Notes: generated from the sequence alone by a model not told the origin. A stretch of 64,000 nucleotides of DNA from Deltaproteobacteria bacterium HGW-Deltaproteobacteria-13 (GCA_002840555.1 PHBJ01000015.1:168446-232445), one strand, 5' to 3'; shown: positions 16,412 to 25,860, counted from the first letter of the stretch. Numbers and translations: made by a program.

Positions 16412-19075
16412 CTAAGACTTTTCAACATTCTGTTCCAGTTTCTTTTCCATTTCCTCTACCACATAAGCTTCTATGACATCGCCCGAATGAATATCATTAA
16501 ATCCGTCAATGCTGATGCCGCATTCGAAACCGGCCGCCACTTCCCTGGCATCATCTTTAAACCGTTTGAGTGATAGAATTTTTCCATCAAAAACCACCAC
16601 GCTGTCGCGGACCAGTTTCACATTGTTACTGCGCATGATCTTCCCGTCGGTTACATAGCAACCGGCAATGGTCCCGACTTTGGGCACCTTGAAAAGTTCG
16701 CGGACTTCCGCGCGGCCCTGAACAACTTCCTTGTATTCCGGCTCCAGAAGTCCTTCCATGGCCGCCCGCACATCTGTAATAACATTATAAATAATGTCAT
16801 AAAGCTTGATCTCCACGCCTTCCTGCTGAGCAATATCTACTACCCGCGCGTCAGGCCTTACGTTAAATCCGATAATAATTGCCTGTGAAGCGGAAGCAAG
16901 CATAACATCTGTCTCGGTGATGGCGCCGGTGGAACTATGAATAATCCTGAGTTTTATGTCATCGTTGGAGAGCTTGTTTAAAGCGTCGGAAATCGCCTCT
17001 ATCGAGCCCTGTACATCGGCTTTGATAATGACATTACACTCCTTCACACCTTCTTTTATTCTCTGATAGAGCTGTTCCAGTGTAACTTTGGAGAAAGAAG
17101 AAAGCTCTTTTTCTCTCGCTTTTCTGGTCCAGTAATCGGCAATGCCGCGCGCTTTCTTTTCGTCTTCCACGCAGAAAAATTCCGCTCCGGTTTGAGGCAC
17201 GCTGGAAAAACCGATAACCTCCACCGGCATTGAAGGCCCGGCTTCTTTAATGCGCCTGCCCTGATCATTAATCATAGCCCGTACACGGCCGAATTCAGTT
17301 TTGGAAACAAAGGAATCGCCTTCTTTCAGAGTGCCTTCCTGAATTAAAACCGTCGCAACAGGGCCACGGCCGCGATCCAACTTAGCCTCAATAATAATAC
17401 CGCGGGCAGGGAGATCAGGATTGGCTTTCAGCTCCATAACATCCGCCTGCAGCAGAATCATTTCCAGCAATTCTTCAATATTGAGTTTCTTTTTAGCGGA
17501 CACCTCGCAGAAAATCGTTTCACCGCCCCACTGTTCGGATAAAAGACCGTGTTCGGTAAGAGACTGTTTGATTTTTTCGGGATCAGCGCCGGGTTTATCA
17601 ATTTTATTGATCGCCACGATAATAGGCACTCCGGCAACCTTGGAGTGATTGATGGCCTCTACGGTTTGATTCATCACGCCGTCGTCGGCGGCCACAACCA
17701 AAACAACTATATCGGTTACCTGCGCTCCACGCGCCCGCATCGCCGTAAATGCTTCGTGCCCGGGAGTATCTAGAAAAACTATGTCCCGGTCGTTGATGTG
17801 AACATGATAAGCGCCGATGGCCTGGGTAATTCCACCAGCTTCGCCATCAATAACATTGGACTGCCTTATTACATCTAAAAGTGAGGTTTTACCATGATCA
17901 ACGTGCCCCATAATAGTTACAACCGGCGCCCGCGGTTTGAGATTTTCAGGAGTTGACGGAGTTTTCAATGCGGATTCTTCAAATTCCATTTCCGCCGGTT
18001 CCACCTGGAAACTGAATTCTGCGGCAACAAGGGTGGCCGTATCGTAATCTATGGCTTGATTGATGGTAGCCATAACATCCATGGACATCAATTTGTTGAT
18101 TATTTCACTTGCCTTTACACCCATTCTTTTGGCGAAGTCGCCTACTGTAATTGTTTCTCCAACTTTGATGCGCCTCTTAATCGCCTTGGGAACGGTAATT
18201 TCCGTTTTCTTCATTTTGGCCGGAGTAGCTTTTTTGCCATCCCGCCACTTGGCAAAAATTATCTCCTGATCTTCCTGCTTTTTCAGTCTCTTTTCGATTT
18301 TTTTCTCTAAAATCTTGCGCTGCGGTATTTTCTTTTCTTCTTCTATAAATACCTCAACCTGGGGCTTGCCCTTCTTTTTCGGCTTTTCCGGCAGGGGAGT
18401 GGATATTCTTTCGCCCGGTTTCAGAGGCGCTTTGTGAGGAGCCGTTTTTTCAGTTTCCGGCCTGGTAATTCTATGTTTAACAATGATAGCCGGTTTTACG
18501 GAAGCGGGCGGAGGCTGTTTTGTTTTTTCCCCCACAGTTGCTTCTGCGGCAGGTACAGCACCGGATTCCTCTTTTGTTTCCGTTTTCGTCTCAGCTTTTA
18601 TTTCAGCTTTTGTCTCTATCTTCGGTATTTTTTCTTTGGGCTGCTCAGGAACCGCTTCCTCTTTCCCGGGAACAGGAGCTTCAGAAGGCTTTTCTTTTTT
18701 GATGATATCAACTTTTGCCGCAGGTTGTGTTGGAGATACTTTCTGGGGCTTTTCTTCCGCCAAATCTTTTCCCGGATGCTCCACTTTCTTCGCCGGAATT
18801 TCTTCAACAGGAGCAGGAGCTTCTTCAACCGGTATCTCCACAGCGGTAACGACAGTTCTACGCCTGATTACCGTTGTTTTTATTCTTTGCTCCACAACTT
18901 CGCGAAGTTCACCGGCCGTCACTTCTTTTTTCGCTCTTTCCACCTCATCTTCATCCAGAGATGCGGAAGCTGACTTAACCGGAATGCCAATTTTTTCCAA
19001 ACGAGCGATCAGGACCTTACTTTCCAGACCCAGCTCTTTGGCTAATTCATAAACTCGCTTTTTCGGCATGCGCAA
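16412..19075 (-). CDS. infB: Translation initiation factor IF-2
   Basis: The 887-residue protein has the N-terminal IF2_N domain ([20 protein letters not shown]), a long Lys/Glu/Pro/Ala-rich linker (about 60-300), a second IF2_N (about 310-360) and the G domain. The G domain shows [12 protein letters not shown] near residue 395, DTPGHEAF, and [10 protein letters not shown]. Domains II, III and the C-terminal fMet-tRNA binding domain follow. IF-2 positions initiator tRNA on the 30S subunit. The ATG at 19075 follows GGAG by 10 bases; an ATG two codons later is possible. It follows nusA by 32 bases. Confidence 0.98.
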   Translation of the reverse strand: MRMPKKRVYELAKELGLESKVLIARLEKIGIPVKSASASLDEDEVERAKKEVTAGELREVVEQRIKTTVIRRRTVVTAVEIPVEEAPAPVEEIPAKKVEHPGKDLAEEKPQKVSPTQPAAKVDIIKKEKPSEAPVPGKEEAVPEQPKEKIPKIETKAEIKAETKTETKEESGAVPAAEATVGEKTKQPPPASVKPAIIVKHRITRPETEKTAPHKAPLKPGERISTPLPEKPKKKGKPQVEVFIEEEKKIPQRKILEKKIEKRLKKQEDQEIIFAKWRDGKKATPAKMKKTEITVPKAIKRRIKVGETITVGDFAKRMGVKASEIINKLMSMDVMATINQAIDYDTATLVAAEFSFQVEPAEMEFEESALKTPSTPENLKPRAPVVTIMGHVDHGKTSLLDVIRQSNVIDGEAGGITQAIGAYHVHINDRDIVFLDTPGHEAFTAMRARGAQVTDIVVLVVAADDGVMNQTVEAINHSKVAGVPIIVAINKIDKPGADPEKIKQSLTEHGLLSEQWGGETIFCEVSAKKKLNIEELLEMILLQADVMELKANPDLPARGIIIEAKLDRGRGPVATVLIQEGTLKEGDSFVSKTEFGRVRAMINDQGRRIKEAGPSMPVEVIGFSSVPQTGAEFFCVEDEKKARGIADYWTRKAREKELSSFSKVTLEQLYQRIKEGVKECNVIIKADVQGSIEAISDALNKLSNDDIKLRIIHSSTGAITETDVMLASASQAIIIGFNVRPDARVVDIAQQEGVEIKLYDIIYNVITDVRAAMEGLLEPEYKEVVQGRAEVRELFKVPKVGTIAGCYVTDGKIMRSNNVKLVRDSVVVFDGKILSLKRFKDDAREVAAGFECGISIDGFNDIHSGDVIEAYVVEEMEKKLEQNVEKS

Positions 19076-19107
19076 ATATCTCCATATTAAATTTCTTGGT
19101 TTTCAGG

Positions 19108-20382
19108 TTATGAATCCTTTTTATCTCCAGCGATTTCGTCGTTTAAAATTTTACCAGCGGTTTCAATCAATTGCTGGGCTGTCTTCTCACCTATTCCGGG
19201 AATTGCAGATAACATTTCGGGCTCGGTTGCGGCCATCATGGCAAGGCTTTTAATGCCTTTACTGAAGAGTTTCTCCGCCATAGCCGGACCCACTCCTGTA
19301 ATCTTCGTCAGATCGTTTTGTCCTGGTTGTCCTTCTTCCTGAGCGGCAACCATTGTTTCGCTCTTCATATCAATATTCCATCCCGTGAGCTTAACCGCCA
19401 ACCGGACATTTTGTCCGTTCTTGCCGATAGCCAGAGAAAGCTGATCATCGGGAACGATTACCGTCATGGTATGGTTTTCATCATCAACAAATACCCGGTT
19501 AACCTTGGCCGGAGACAGGGAGCTGCTCACATACTTGGCCGCATCATCGCTGTACGGAATAATGTCTATCTTTTCGCCGCGCAATTCCTGCACCACACTT
19601 TGAACCCGCGAGCCTCTCATCCCCACGCAGGCGCCCACGGGATCAATATCCTTATCCTTGGACCTGACGGCAATTTTCCCCCGCTTGCCCGGCTCCCGGG
19701 CCACATTGATAATATCGATAAGCCCTTCGGAAATTTCCGGAACTTCCACTTCAAAAAGCGCTTTTAAAAATGAAGGATGCGTGCGGGACAGGATGATCTG
19801 CAATCCTTTGGTATTCTTTTTTACTTCCACAATATAGGCGCGGATTCTTTCGCCGCGTTTATAAGTTTCGCGATGAATTTGTTCCGTCGGGGGCACGATG
19901 CCTTCCGCGCGTCCGAGATTGACGATAATGCTGCCGCCCTCAAACCTTTGAGCAAAGCCGTTTACCAATTCGCCTTTGCGGTCTTTGTACTCATCATAGA
20001 TATTATCGCATTCCGCGTCTTTAACTCTTTGAATAATTATTTGTTTGGCCATTTGCACGGCAATCCGGCCGAATGCGCTTGTTTCAATCTTCATGCCCAG
20101 AGAGTCACCGGGCTCCGCGCCTTCATCAAGAGTTTTTCTCGCTTCTTCCTTGGAGATTTGTGTTTCATGATCCAGAACTTTATCAACAACAGTTTTGAAC
20201 TGAAAAACTTCAACTTCTCCGGTCTCATCATTGTAATGGGCTTCGATCTCTACGTTTTGTCCGAATTTTTTACTTGCAGCCGTAAGCATTGCCGCTTCAA
20301 GGGCTTCGACAATAATTTCTTTATTAATACCTCTGTCCTTACCCATCTGTTCGATCAGACGTTTAAGTTCTGGCAACAACAT
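19108..20382 (-). CDS. nusA: Transcription termination/antitermination protein NusA
   Basis: The 424-residue protein has the NusA N-terminal domain (about 1-125), S1 (about 135-200), KH1 and KH2 (about 205-345, with GACVGMRGSRVQSVVQEL and LAIGKNGQNVRLAVKLTGW) and a single C-terminal helix-hairpin-helix stretch (about 365-415, LTKITGVGPAMAEKL). It binds RNA polymerase and modulates pausing, termination and antitermination. The gene is in its normal place, 56 bases after rimP and 32 before infB. Confidence 0.98.
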   Translation of the reverse strand: MLLPELKRLIEQMGKDRGINKEIIVEALEAAMLTAASKKFGQNVEIEAHYNDETGEVEVFQFKTVVDKVLDHETQISKEEARKTLDEGAEPGDSLGMKIETSAFGRIAVQMAKQIIIQRVKDAECDNIYDEYKDRKGELVNGFAQRFEGGSIIVNLGRAEGIVPPTEQIHRETYKRGERIRAYIVEVKKNTKGLQIILSRTHPSFLKALFEVEVPEISEGLIDIINVAREPGKRGKIAVRSKDKDIDPVGACVGMRGSRVQSVVQELRGEKIDIIPYSDDAAKYVSSSLSPAKVNRVFVDDENHTMTVIVPDDQLSLAIGKNGQNVRLAVKLTGWNIDMKSETMVAAQEEGQPGQNDLTKITGVGPAMAEKLFSKGIKSLAMMAATEPEMLSAIPGIGEKTAQQLIETAGKILNDEIAGDKKDS

Positions 20383-20438
20383 TTATAAAGTCCTCCCTTT
20401 TCTTAGCTGATATATTACAGAATTTCAGCCTCCCGGCA

Positions 20439-20933
20439 TTAATTCTCTTTTGAATACTTGCCATCCCCGTCATCGACAAGATTAGCTTTCACAACCTCCT
20501 GCCTGGGAATCCGGTAAATTTTTCCGGCTATTTCTATCAAAACCATTTTTCGGCCGGCTTCTTCAATAAAATCTGTGAGAATACCGCGAAAATTCTTAAT
20601 TCCATCAATTTTTTCGTTTGTTTTTACGATTACATTGGAATTCTTATATTTTACAAAATCCTGATCGCGCGATATCGGCCTGTCCAGACCGGGCGAAGAG
20701 ACCTCCAGCGTGTAAGCGCTGTTGATTACCTCACGAATATCAAAAATATCACCTAACTGGTTGCTTATATTGGCACAATCATCAAGCGTGATTCCACATT
20801 CCTTATCCAGAAACAACCGGATTATCCAGCGTGAATGCATTTTTATGCATTCCACATGAATCAATTCCATTCCTTCCGAAGCAACGACAGGCTCAGCCAG
20901 CTGCCTGATTTTTTCTTTTATCTCATTATCCAT
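20439..20933 (-). CDS. rimP: Ribosome maturation factor RimP
   Basis: The 164-residue product has the RimP N-terminal domain with ELIHVECIKMHSRWIIRLFLDKE in its first half and the hallmark LEVSSPGLDRPISRDQDF near residues 90-107. An Sm-like C-terminal domain follows. RimP is needed for 30S subunit maturation. It heads the rimP-nusA-infB operon and begins just after the terminator that follows the tRNA-Gly gene. Confidence 0.96.
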   Translation of the reverse strand: MDNEIKEKIRQLAEPVVASEGMELIHVECIKMHSRWIIRLFLDKECGITLDDCANISNQLGDIFDIREVINSAYTLEVSSPGLDRPISRDQDFVKYKNSNVIVKTNEKIDGIKNFRGILTDFIEEAGRKMVLIEIAGKIYRIPRQEVVKANLVDDGDGKYSKEN

Positions 20934-20948
20934 ATTAGTCCAGAAAAC

Positions 20949-20970
20949 AAAAAAGTGGGCATGAGCCCAC
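20949..20970 (-). terminator. Rho-independent terminator after tRNA-Gly
   Basis: On the minus strand a perfect 6-bp stem GTGGGC/GCCCAC with a 4-base loop is followed directly by six T (20954-20949). It lies between the tRNA-Gly and rimP, both on the same strand, so it ends the tRNA transcript and may limit read-through into the rimP-nusA-infB operon. Confidence 0.85.
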
Positions 20971-21073
20971 TCATCAATACAACGTTATCGATGGTTTGAT
21001 AATTTGCTAACACATCACAAAGGACAAAGCAAGCAAAAAGATTACGGCAAATAGCCGCCTGATGAGCGGAAAA

Positions 21074-21148
21074 TGGAGCGGGCGACCGGGCTCGAACCGG
21101 CGACGTCCAGCTTGGGAAGCTGACATTCTACCACTGAATTACGCCCGC
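21074..21148 (-). tRNA. tRNA-Gly (anticodon CCC)
   Basis: The 75-base cloverleaf reads on the minus strand with acceptor GCGGGCG/CGCCCGC, a D arm with AGTGGTAGAAT, an anticodon stem TCAGC/GCTGG closing the loop TTCCCAA (anticodon CCC, for GGG codons), a T arm with GGTTCGAGCC and an encoded CCA end (21074-21076). It lies upstream of rimP, comparable to the tRNA genes that precede this operon in other proteobacteria. Confidence 0.96.
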
Positions 21149-21340
21149 CGCCCGCTCATAAGGGCGCTAATGTTATTGAACAGAAGTGTTTTGTCAAGGT
21201 ATTTTTACTTGTTGGGGTGACGACAAGCGGACGGGAAAAGACATTTTCAGGCGATAAAAACAGCTTGACCATGTTTGCCATGTTGATGTAATGTTTAATC
21301 ATTCTGCTGTTATCCACATCCTTTTCAAAAGGAGGAACAG

Positions 21341-21757
21341 ATGTTTATCGCACTGCTTGGTGTAACTTTTTTAGTTTCTCTTATCGTGTCGTTTATCGTA
21401 ATCAAGTCCTTTTCCACCCCGCTGGACAATATTCTCAAACGAATCATCGCGGACGAAATAAGCGGCGCCTGGCTGAAATATCTTAAATTCGCCATTATTG
21501 TCGTCGGTGTTTCGTCCGGTGTGCGCATCCACCAGTTGGAGAAATATATCACGCCCTGGATCGGAGACGAAAAACAACGCGTGGTGGAACTTACCGGCAA
21601 CCGCTGGATATTGGAACTTTACCGGACAGTAATCGAAACGCTTCAGGGTATCGCCTGGCTGCTGCTGGTTTTCTTTGTAATTGCCTTAATTGCTTACGTT
21701 ATCGTTAGACTGGCTGAGACAAGGCGCACAAGCGACGCTGATAGCAAAAAATCTTAA
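21341..21757 (+). CDS. Small membrane protein of unknown function
   Basis: The 138-residue product has an N-terminal membrane helix (about 2-24), a possible re-entrant or second hydrophobic stretch (about 43-60, WLKYLKFAIIVVGVSSGV) and a C-terminal helix (about 100-126, IAWLLLVFFVIALIAYVIV), ending in a charged tail. A strong Shine-Dalgarno (AAGGAGG) sits 9 bases before the ATG. A weak promoter-like TTGACC lies about 70 bases upstream. No family is recognised. It is the first plus-strand gene after the long minus-strand operon and precedes aqpZ by 94 bases. Confidence 0.75.
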   Translation: MFIALLGVTFLVSLIVSFIVIKSFSTPLDNILKRIIADEISGAWLKYLKFAIIVVGVSSGVRIHQLEKYITPWIGDEKQRVVELTGNRWILELYRTVIETLQGIAWLLLVFFVIALIAYVIVRLAETRRTSDADSKKS

Positions 21758-21851
21758 TAAATATTTTCATAAACAGGTGCTGGACCAGATTGAAAATGGT
21801 CCGGTGTAAACTGGCGTCAGGAATAACTATCATATTCATAAGGAGGCAAAT

Positions 21852-22541
21852 ATGAAAAAGTATTCCGCGGAATTCGTTGGAACATTTTGGCTGGTGCTGG
21901 GTGGATGCGGCAGTGCTGTACTGGCAGCCGCGTTCCCGAATGTGGGGATTGGCCTGCTCGGCGTCGCGCTGGCTTTTGGTTTGACCGTACTGACAATGGC
22001 CTATGCGATAGGACACATATCCGGTTGTCACCTTAATCCTGCTGTTTCCGTCGGCTTATGGGCCGGAGGCCGTTTCCCGGCCAATCAACTATTGCCTTAT
22101 ATCGTAGCACAGGTATTAGGCGCTATTGTCGCGGGCGGCGTTCTGTATTTTATTGCCAGTGGACAGGCCGGATTTAATGTCTCCGCCGGATTTGCATCCA
22201 ACGGTTACGGCGCGCATTCACCAGGCGGTTATTCACTTCCGGCCGCTCTGATCTGTGAAATAGTCATGACCATGATGTTTATATTGGTCATTCTCGGCGC
22301 GACGGACGAACGAGCGCCAAAGGGCATGGCGCCTGTCGCTATCGGCCTTTGTCTTACCCTGATTCACCTGATCAGCATTCCGGTAACCAACACGTCCGTG
22401 AATCCGGCCCGCTCTACAGGTGTTGCCCTGTTTGCCGGCGGCTGGGCGTTGGCGCAACTGTGGCTATTCTGGCTGGCGCCGATTGTCGGCGGTGTTCTGG
22501 GGGCGGCAATTTACAGGTTCATTGGCAGTGAAGATAAATAA
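21852..22541 (+). CDS. aqpZ: Aquaporin Z-type water channel
   Basis: The 229-residue protein has six membrane helices and the two half-helix NPA motifs at residues 62-64 (HLNPAVS) and 184-186 (SVNPARS). The selectivity-filter residues read F42, H172, T181 and R187, the pattern of water-selective AqpZ rather than glycerol facilitators. A strong AAGGAGG lies upstream, and a small hairpin (GGACCA at 21782-21787 with TGGTCC at 21797-21802) sits in the leader. Transcription ends at a hairpin near 22571-22603. It helps water move across the inner membrane during osmotic change. Confidence 0.95.
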   Translation: MKKYSAEFVGTFWLVLGGCGSAVLAAAFPNVGIGLLGVALAFGLTVLTMAYAIGHISGCHLNPAVSVGLWAGGRFPANQLLPYIVAQVLGAIVAGGVLYFIASGQAGFNVSAGFASNGYGAHSPGGYSLPAALICEIVMTMMFILVILGATDERAPKGMAPVAIGLCLTLIHLISIPVTNTSVNPARSTGVALFAGGWALAQLWLFWLAPIVGGVLGAAIYRFIGSEDK

Positions 22542-22570
22542 GATTCTTCACGCCTGACAATTACATCAAA

Positions 22571-22603
22571 GCAGACTGACGCGATAAGAACGTCTCAGTC
22601 TGC
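22571..22603 (+). terminator. Hairpin after aqpZ (possible terminator)
   Basis: GCAGACTGA (22571-22579) pairs with TCAGTCTGC (22595-22603), with a further CG/CG extension toward the loop. Only a weak T stretch follows, so termination is plausible but not certain. The remaining bases to 22879 between the convergent aqpZ and helicase genes (338 bases in all) show no supported gene. Confidence 0.5.
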
Positions 22604-22879
22604 GTTAAGCTGGAGCATCCGGCCTATTGCCCAAATATCATTTTCGCTAGCCGGAAAGTGTTTTGAATAAATCTAAGGCTTGTGAAAAGCAATGGCAAAA
22701 CTCGCCTTCGGCTCAAACAGTTGTCATTGCTGATCTTTCACTTCGCCAAGATTTATATGTCAAAACGCTTTTAACGGCCGCTCAAATAAATATGATTTGG
22801 GCAACAGTCCGATGTTGGTTGCTCCAAAATATTTCGGTTCAAGCTGCAAGCATGAAACAGCATCAAGTGGAGGGGATAT

Positions 22880-24466
22880 CTATCCCCGTGACTCATCCGG
22901 CGCTATGGAGATTTCCAGAATCCGGTCCACGTTAAAGACCCGTTTTTGATTGCGCTCGAGGCAATAGGCGCTAAGCCCGACAAACGGATGACCGCTGTAT
23001 TCCATTGCTCCGACAGAAAGCGGCCGGATGGTCCGGCGCGATTTTTCATCTTTTGCTTTCAAATACAGAATATCTAAATTTTTCTTTTCCCGGATGGCGG
23101 AATGAATCAATTCGATCTTATCCTCGTGCGAGCATTTTAGATTCGCCTTATCATATTGAATGCGCGTAAGAAATTTAACAACCTGCCAATCCATCAAAAC
23201 ATGGCTCTTCTTCAAGGGCTGTCTCAACACCATGCCTTCGAGCGTTGTACAGCGGGAAAGCGCCACATACATTTGCCCGTGGGCAAAAGTGCCGCGCCCC
23301 ACATCAATCACAGCCTTTTCAAAAGTTTTGCCCTGACTTTTGTGGATGGTCACGGCAAAGGCCAGCCGCACCGGGTACTGAGTAAAAGAGCCGACGCTTT
23401 CCGACGCCAACTCGTCGTCTTTTAAAAAGAAGTGATAAATCTCCCAGGTATAGGGACTGATTTCCACGGTTTCGCCGTTATCCAGTTTGGCACAAATCAG
23501 CACTTCGCCTTCTTCATCTTTTTCGAATCCCAACACCTTGCCGATGGTGCCGTTTATCCAACGCCCGTAGGAATCGTTATTCAACAGCATGATCTGGGCG
23601 CCTTTTTTCAGCTTCAACTCTTCGGCTGTCGGCATCGACTCCTTGCCGAAATCTCCTTCAATTACGCCTTGCGCTTTCCAAAGTTTACCGGGCAGTTCAG
23701 CCAGCCGTTTCTCGTTGATGCTGTCGGCCATGTCGTTGGTGCTGGTGAGCGATATATAAAATTCATCGGTCGAAACGTCACAAGACGGATTACAGCGTTT
23801 GTTGAACAGCGCGATGTCGTCATCCGTGATGGAGTTGTTGCGGATAGCGTTGAGCAGGCGGACAAATTCGTCATCCTTCTGCCGGTAAACTTTTTCCAAC
23901 TCGACAAATTCCATATCCAGTTCTTCCATGACTTTGGCGCTGAAAAAATAAGGACTGCTATAGAGAGATTTGAAAATTTCGCGTTCCGTGCCCGAGACAA
24001 CAGGCGGCAATTGATAAAGATCGCCGATGAAGATCATCTGCACGCCGCCGAAGGGGCGTTTGGAATCGGGACCGTTCAGACGCAAAAACTTATCCACGCA
24101 ATCCAGCAGATCAGCGCGCACCATGGAAACTTCATCAATAACGATGGTGGTCAGCTTTTTATAGATGGATTTTTTTTCTTTGCCGGAAGCCCTTTTTTTC
24201 TTGATGGCGGCAAGCGTGACCCCCGGTTTGAAATGAAAAAAGGAATGAATCGTCTGCCCGCCGACATTCACGGCGGCCACACCGGTCGGCGCCAGAATCA
24301 CGACGTTCTTTTTCGTATGGTGATGAAAATAATTCAGCAGCGTTGATTTACCGGTGCCGGCCCGCCCCGTGATAAAGATATGCTTATCCGTATTCTCGAT
24401 GAGAGACAGGGCGCCCTGGAATTCGGGATTGAAATCTATTTCGACCGGATTGGATTTTTTTGTCAT
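22880..24466 (-). CDS. PIF1-like helicase with C-terminal WYL domain
   Basis: The 528-residue protein starts with a superfamily 1B helicase core: Walker A FITGRAGTGKST (about 31-42), motif II VIDEVSMV (109-116), motif III GDLYQLPPV (148-156), and the late motifs AFAVTIHKSQGKTFEKA and YVALSRCTTLEG near residues 370-415. After the helicase come about 75 residues (about 450-525) that read as a WYL domain (REKKNLDILYLKAKDEKS, then RPLSVG and FVGLSAYCLERNQKRVF). WYL domains bind ligands, probably nucleic acid fragments, and often regulate defence genes. The gene is alone, convergent with aqpZ and divergent from the cassette array. The fusion is known in bacteria but the function is unclear. Confidence 0.88.
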   Translation of the reverse strand: MTKKSNPVEIDFNPEFQGALSLIENTDKHIFITGRAGTGKSTLLNYFHHHTKKNVVILAPTGVAAVNVGGQTIHSFFHFKPGVTLAAIKKKRASGKEKKSIYKKLTTIVIDEVSMVRADLLDCVDKFLRLNGPDSKRPFGGVQMIFIGDLYQLPPVVSGTEREIFKSLYSSPYFFSAKVMEELDMEFVELEKVYRQKDDEFVRLLNAIRNNSITDDDIALFNKRCNPSCDVSTDEFYISLTSTNDMADSINEKRLAELPGKLWKAQGVIEGDFGKESMPTAEELKLKKGAQIMLLNNDSYGRWINGTIGKVLGFEKDEEGEVLICAKLDNGETVEISPYTWEIYHFFLKDDELASESVGSFTQYPVRLAFAVTIHKSQGKTFEKAVIDVGRGTFAHGQMYVALSRCTTLEGMVLRQPLKKSHVLMDWQVVKFLTRIQYDKANLKCSHEDKIELIHSAIREKKNLDILYLKAKDEKSRRTIRPLSVGAMEYSGHPFVGLSAYCLERNQKRVFNVDRILEISIAPDESRG

Positions 24467-24508
24467 TACTTTTCCCGCAATTTATTGTGCCAGACAGTAA
24501 ACACTTAT

Positions 24509-24618
24509 TACGTAATACTTCAATAATAATTCTTTGATTTTAAATAAATATTCGTGTAGAAATACACCATCCCCAAAGAACAGATTTTGTTTCAAACCGG
24601 TATATAAAGTATTACGTA
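24509..24618. repeat. 12-bp inverted repeat upstream of the first cassette gene
   Basis: TACGTAATACTT at 24509-24520 and its exact reverse complement AAGTATTACGTA at 24607-24618 are 86 bases apart, in the 181-base gap between the divergent helicase and first cassette gene. Each arm has a TTACGTAA- or TACGTA-like palindromic core, as expected of two half-operators or a boundary element. Confidence 0.6.
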
Positions 24619-24647
24619 TATTAATTGTCCGGATAAGGATCACTACG

Positions 24648-25217
24648 ATGAGTTCATTATATCATGAAGGGATTGAATTTATATTTCCAGGCATATGCAA
24701 GGCGTATCCTCGTGAGTGGGCCGAGAATTTTCTGCATACAGGCGAAATATATTTTACTAATTTAGAGACATTCAAAAAAGATGAGGATCAGCAGCGCGGC
24801 GATTCTTTGGAAGGCACAAGCATCGCAATACGCCAAGGAGTCAGGTGTACTGGCGGTTACGCATGTCCGATCTTTGTGTGGTGTAGTACGATGGAGACAG
24901 ACCCCGCAGTGATATTGGACACGTGGAAGGACAGAAATGCTGTGGTTCAGATTACTGATACGCTTGGATTTGCTAGACGTATTCGCGATGTTGCTACTGG
25001 CTTAAAATTGTTATTGCAGGTCGGCCCTATAACATACGACAAAGACGAGGGTAATCATCGAGAATATGATTGGGCTGAGGGCATTTTCCAAAAGAACATT
25101 CGTTTTAATCCCCAAAAGGAATATCGATTCGCATTGGTTGGCGACGCTAATACAAAGAAGAGCGAGAAAATAATCTTAAAACTTGGAGATTGCAACGACC
25201 TTGCTCGTATATTGTAA
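24648..25217 (+). CDS. Unknown protein, first gene of the putative cassette array
   Basis: From the ATG at 24648 (after AAGGA) the product has 189 residues; a longer frame from 24534 adds a basic leader without family character. It is soluble, with no signal peptide. Visible stretches are GEIYFTNLETFKKDEDQQRGD near residues 30-50 and KNIRFNPQKEYRFALVGD near 155-172. The early part resembles DUF2971-like proteins found in accessory and defence regions, but I do not recognise the family. Ten bases after its stop comes the first attC-like repeat, which suggests it is carried on a mobile cassette. Confidence 0.7.
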   Translation: MSSLYHEGIEFIFPGICKAYPREWAENFLHTGEIYFTNLETFKKDEDQQRGDSLEGTSIAIRQGVRCTGGYACPIFVWCSTMETDPAVILDTWKDRNAVVQITDTLGFARRIRDVATGLKLLLQVGPITYDKDEGNHREYDWAEGIFQKNIRFNPQKEYRFALVGDANTKKSEKIILKLGDCNDLARIL

Positions 25218-25226
25218 AATAATTCA

Positions 25227-25281
25227 TCCGAACCAGGCAATATACCCGATCGCTACGCTCCGGGTGATTTTTTCGTTATGC
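25227..25281 (+). repeat. attC-like site 1
   Basis: Inverse-core-like TCCGAAC (25227-25233) and core-like GTTATGC (25275-25281) enclose an ACCCG/CGGGT stem around the shared centre CGCTACGCTCCGG (25251-25263). It lies between the first two same-strand genes. The core departs from GTTRRRY at one position and the inverse core is poor, so this copy is degenerate. Confidence 0.6.
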
Positions 25282-25293
25282 ATGAGATGAATA

Positions 25294-25833
25294 ATGAAAA
25301 CTAAAATATATTTTATCTTACTTTTTCTTTTTCTATGTTCTTATAAGGCATTCGCTCAAGTAAATAATTTTGATGTATTTCCCAAAAATAATGGGACCAG
25401 CGTTAATGATTTTGCGTCACTTATAAATGCTCAAGATACGAAGAAAATAAAGGTGCTATGCGAAGAGATAAAAAAAGATGAGTTGGCTAACATTTTGATA
25501 GTCACCATATATTCAATACCAAATGTTAAAAAAGAATACGAAAAGCCAATCTTTTACGGAACAGATTTATTTAATCATTGGAAGATTGGGTGGGATGGAA
25601 TCATTTTTTTAATAACCAAGAATGATAGAAAAACTGCAATTTGTACTGGCTATCTAACAGAACATTTTTTACCAGATTCAGAAGCAAAAAAGGTTATATA
25701 TAAATATATGATCCCAAACTTTAAAAAGGGTGATTACGGAACAGGTATTATCACTGGTATCATCGAAGCAAGAAAGGTCATGGAAAAGAACAGAAGGTTA
25801 ATGTATCCCGAAAAATATGGAAGAACAAAATAA
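25294..25833 (+). CDS. Secreted TPM-domain (YgcG/DUF477-like) protein
   Basis: The 179-residue product has a clear signal peptide (about 1-21, cleavage near AFAQ) and then one TPM domain. The domain shows VNDFASLINAQDTKKI, YGTDLFNHWKIGWDGIIFLI and GDYGTGIITGI at the positions typical of this fold. TPM domains occur in periplasmic or membrane-anchored proteins, some with phosphatase-like activity or a role in photosystem repair in plants. This copy has no C-terminal membrane segment and should be free in the periplasm. The gene is AT-rich compared with its neighbours, which fits acquired DNA, and it lies between attC-like sites 1 and 2. Confidence 0.82.
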   Translation: MKTKIYFILLFLFLCSYKAFAQVNNFDVFPKNNGTSVNDFASLINAQDTKKIKVLCEEIKKDELANILIVTIYSIPNVKKEYEKPIFYGTDLFNHWKIGWDGIIFLITKNDRKTAICTGYLTEHFLPDSEAKKVIYKYMIPNFKKGDYGTGIITGIIEARKVMEKNRRLMYPEKYGRTK

Positions 25834-25860
25834 GATTTGGGAATCTTGTTTCACAAAGTT

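Noticed and set aside
18434..19052. Two long plus-strand frames (179 and 189 codons) opposite infB
   Set aside because: They arise from the repetitive Lys/Glu/Ala/Pro linker of IF-2 read backwards and give low-complexity Phe/Ser/Arg-rich products.
22663..22935. A 90-codon plus-strand frame between aqpZ and the helicase
   Set aside because: It starts with TTG without a ribosome site, runs antisense into the helicase end and has no recognisable features.
23432..24346. A 304-codon plus-strand open frame opposite the PIF1-WYL helicase gene
   Set aside because: The opposite strand encodes all helicase motifs in frame; this frame has no ribosome site and no family-like sequence.
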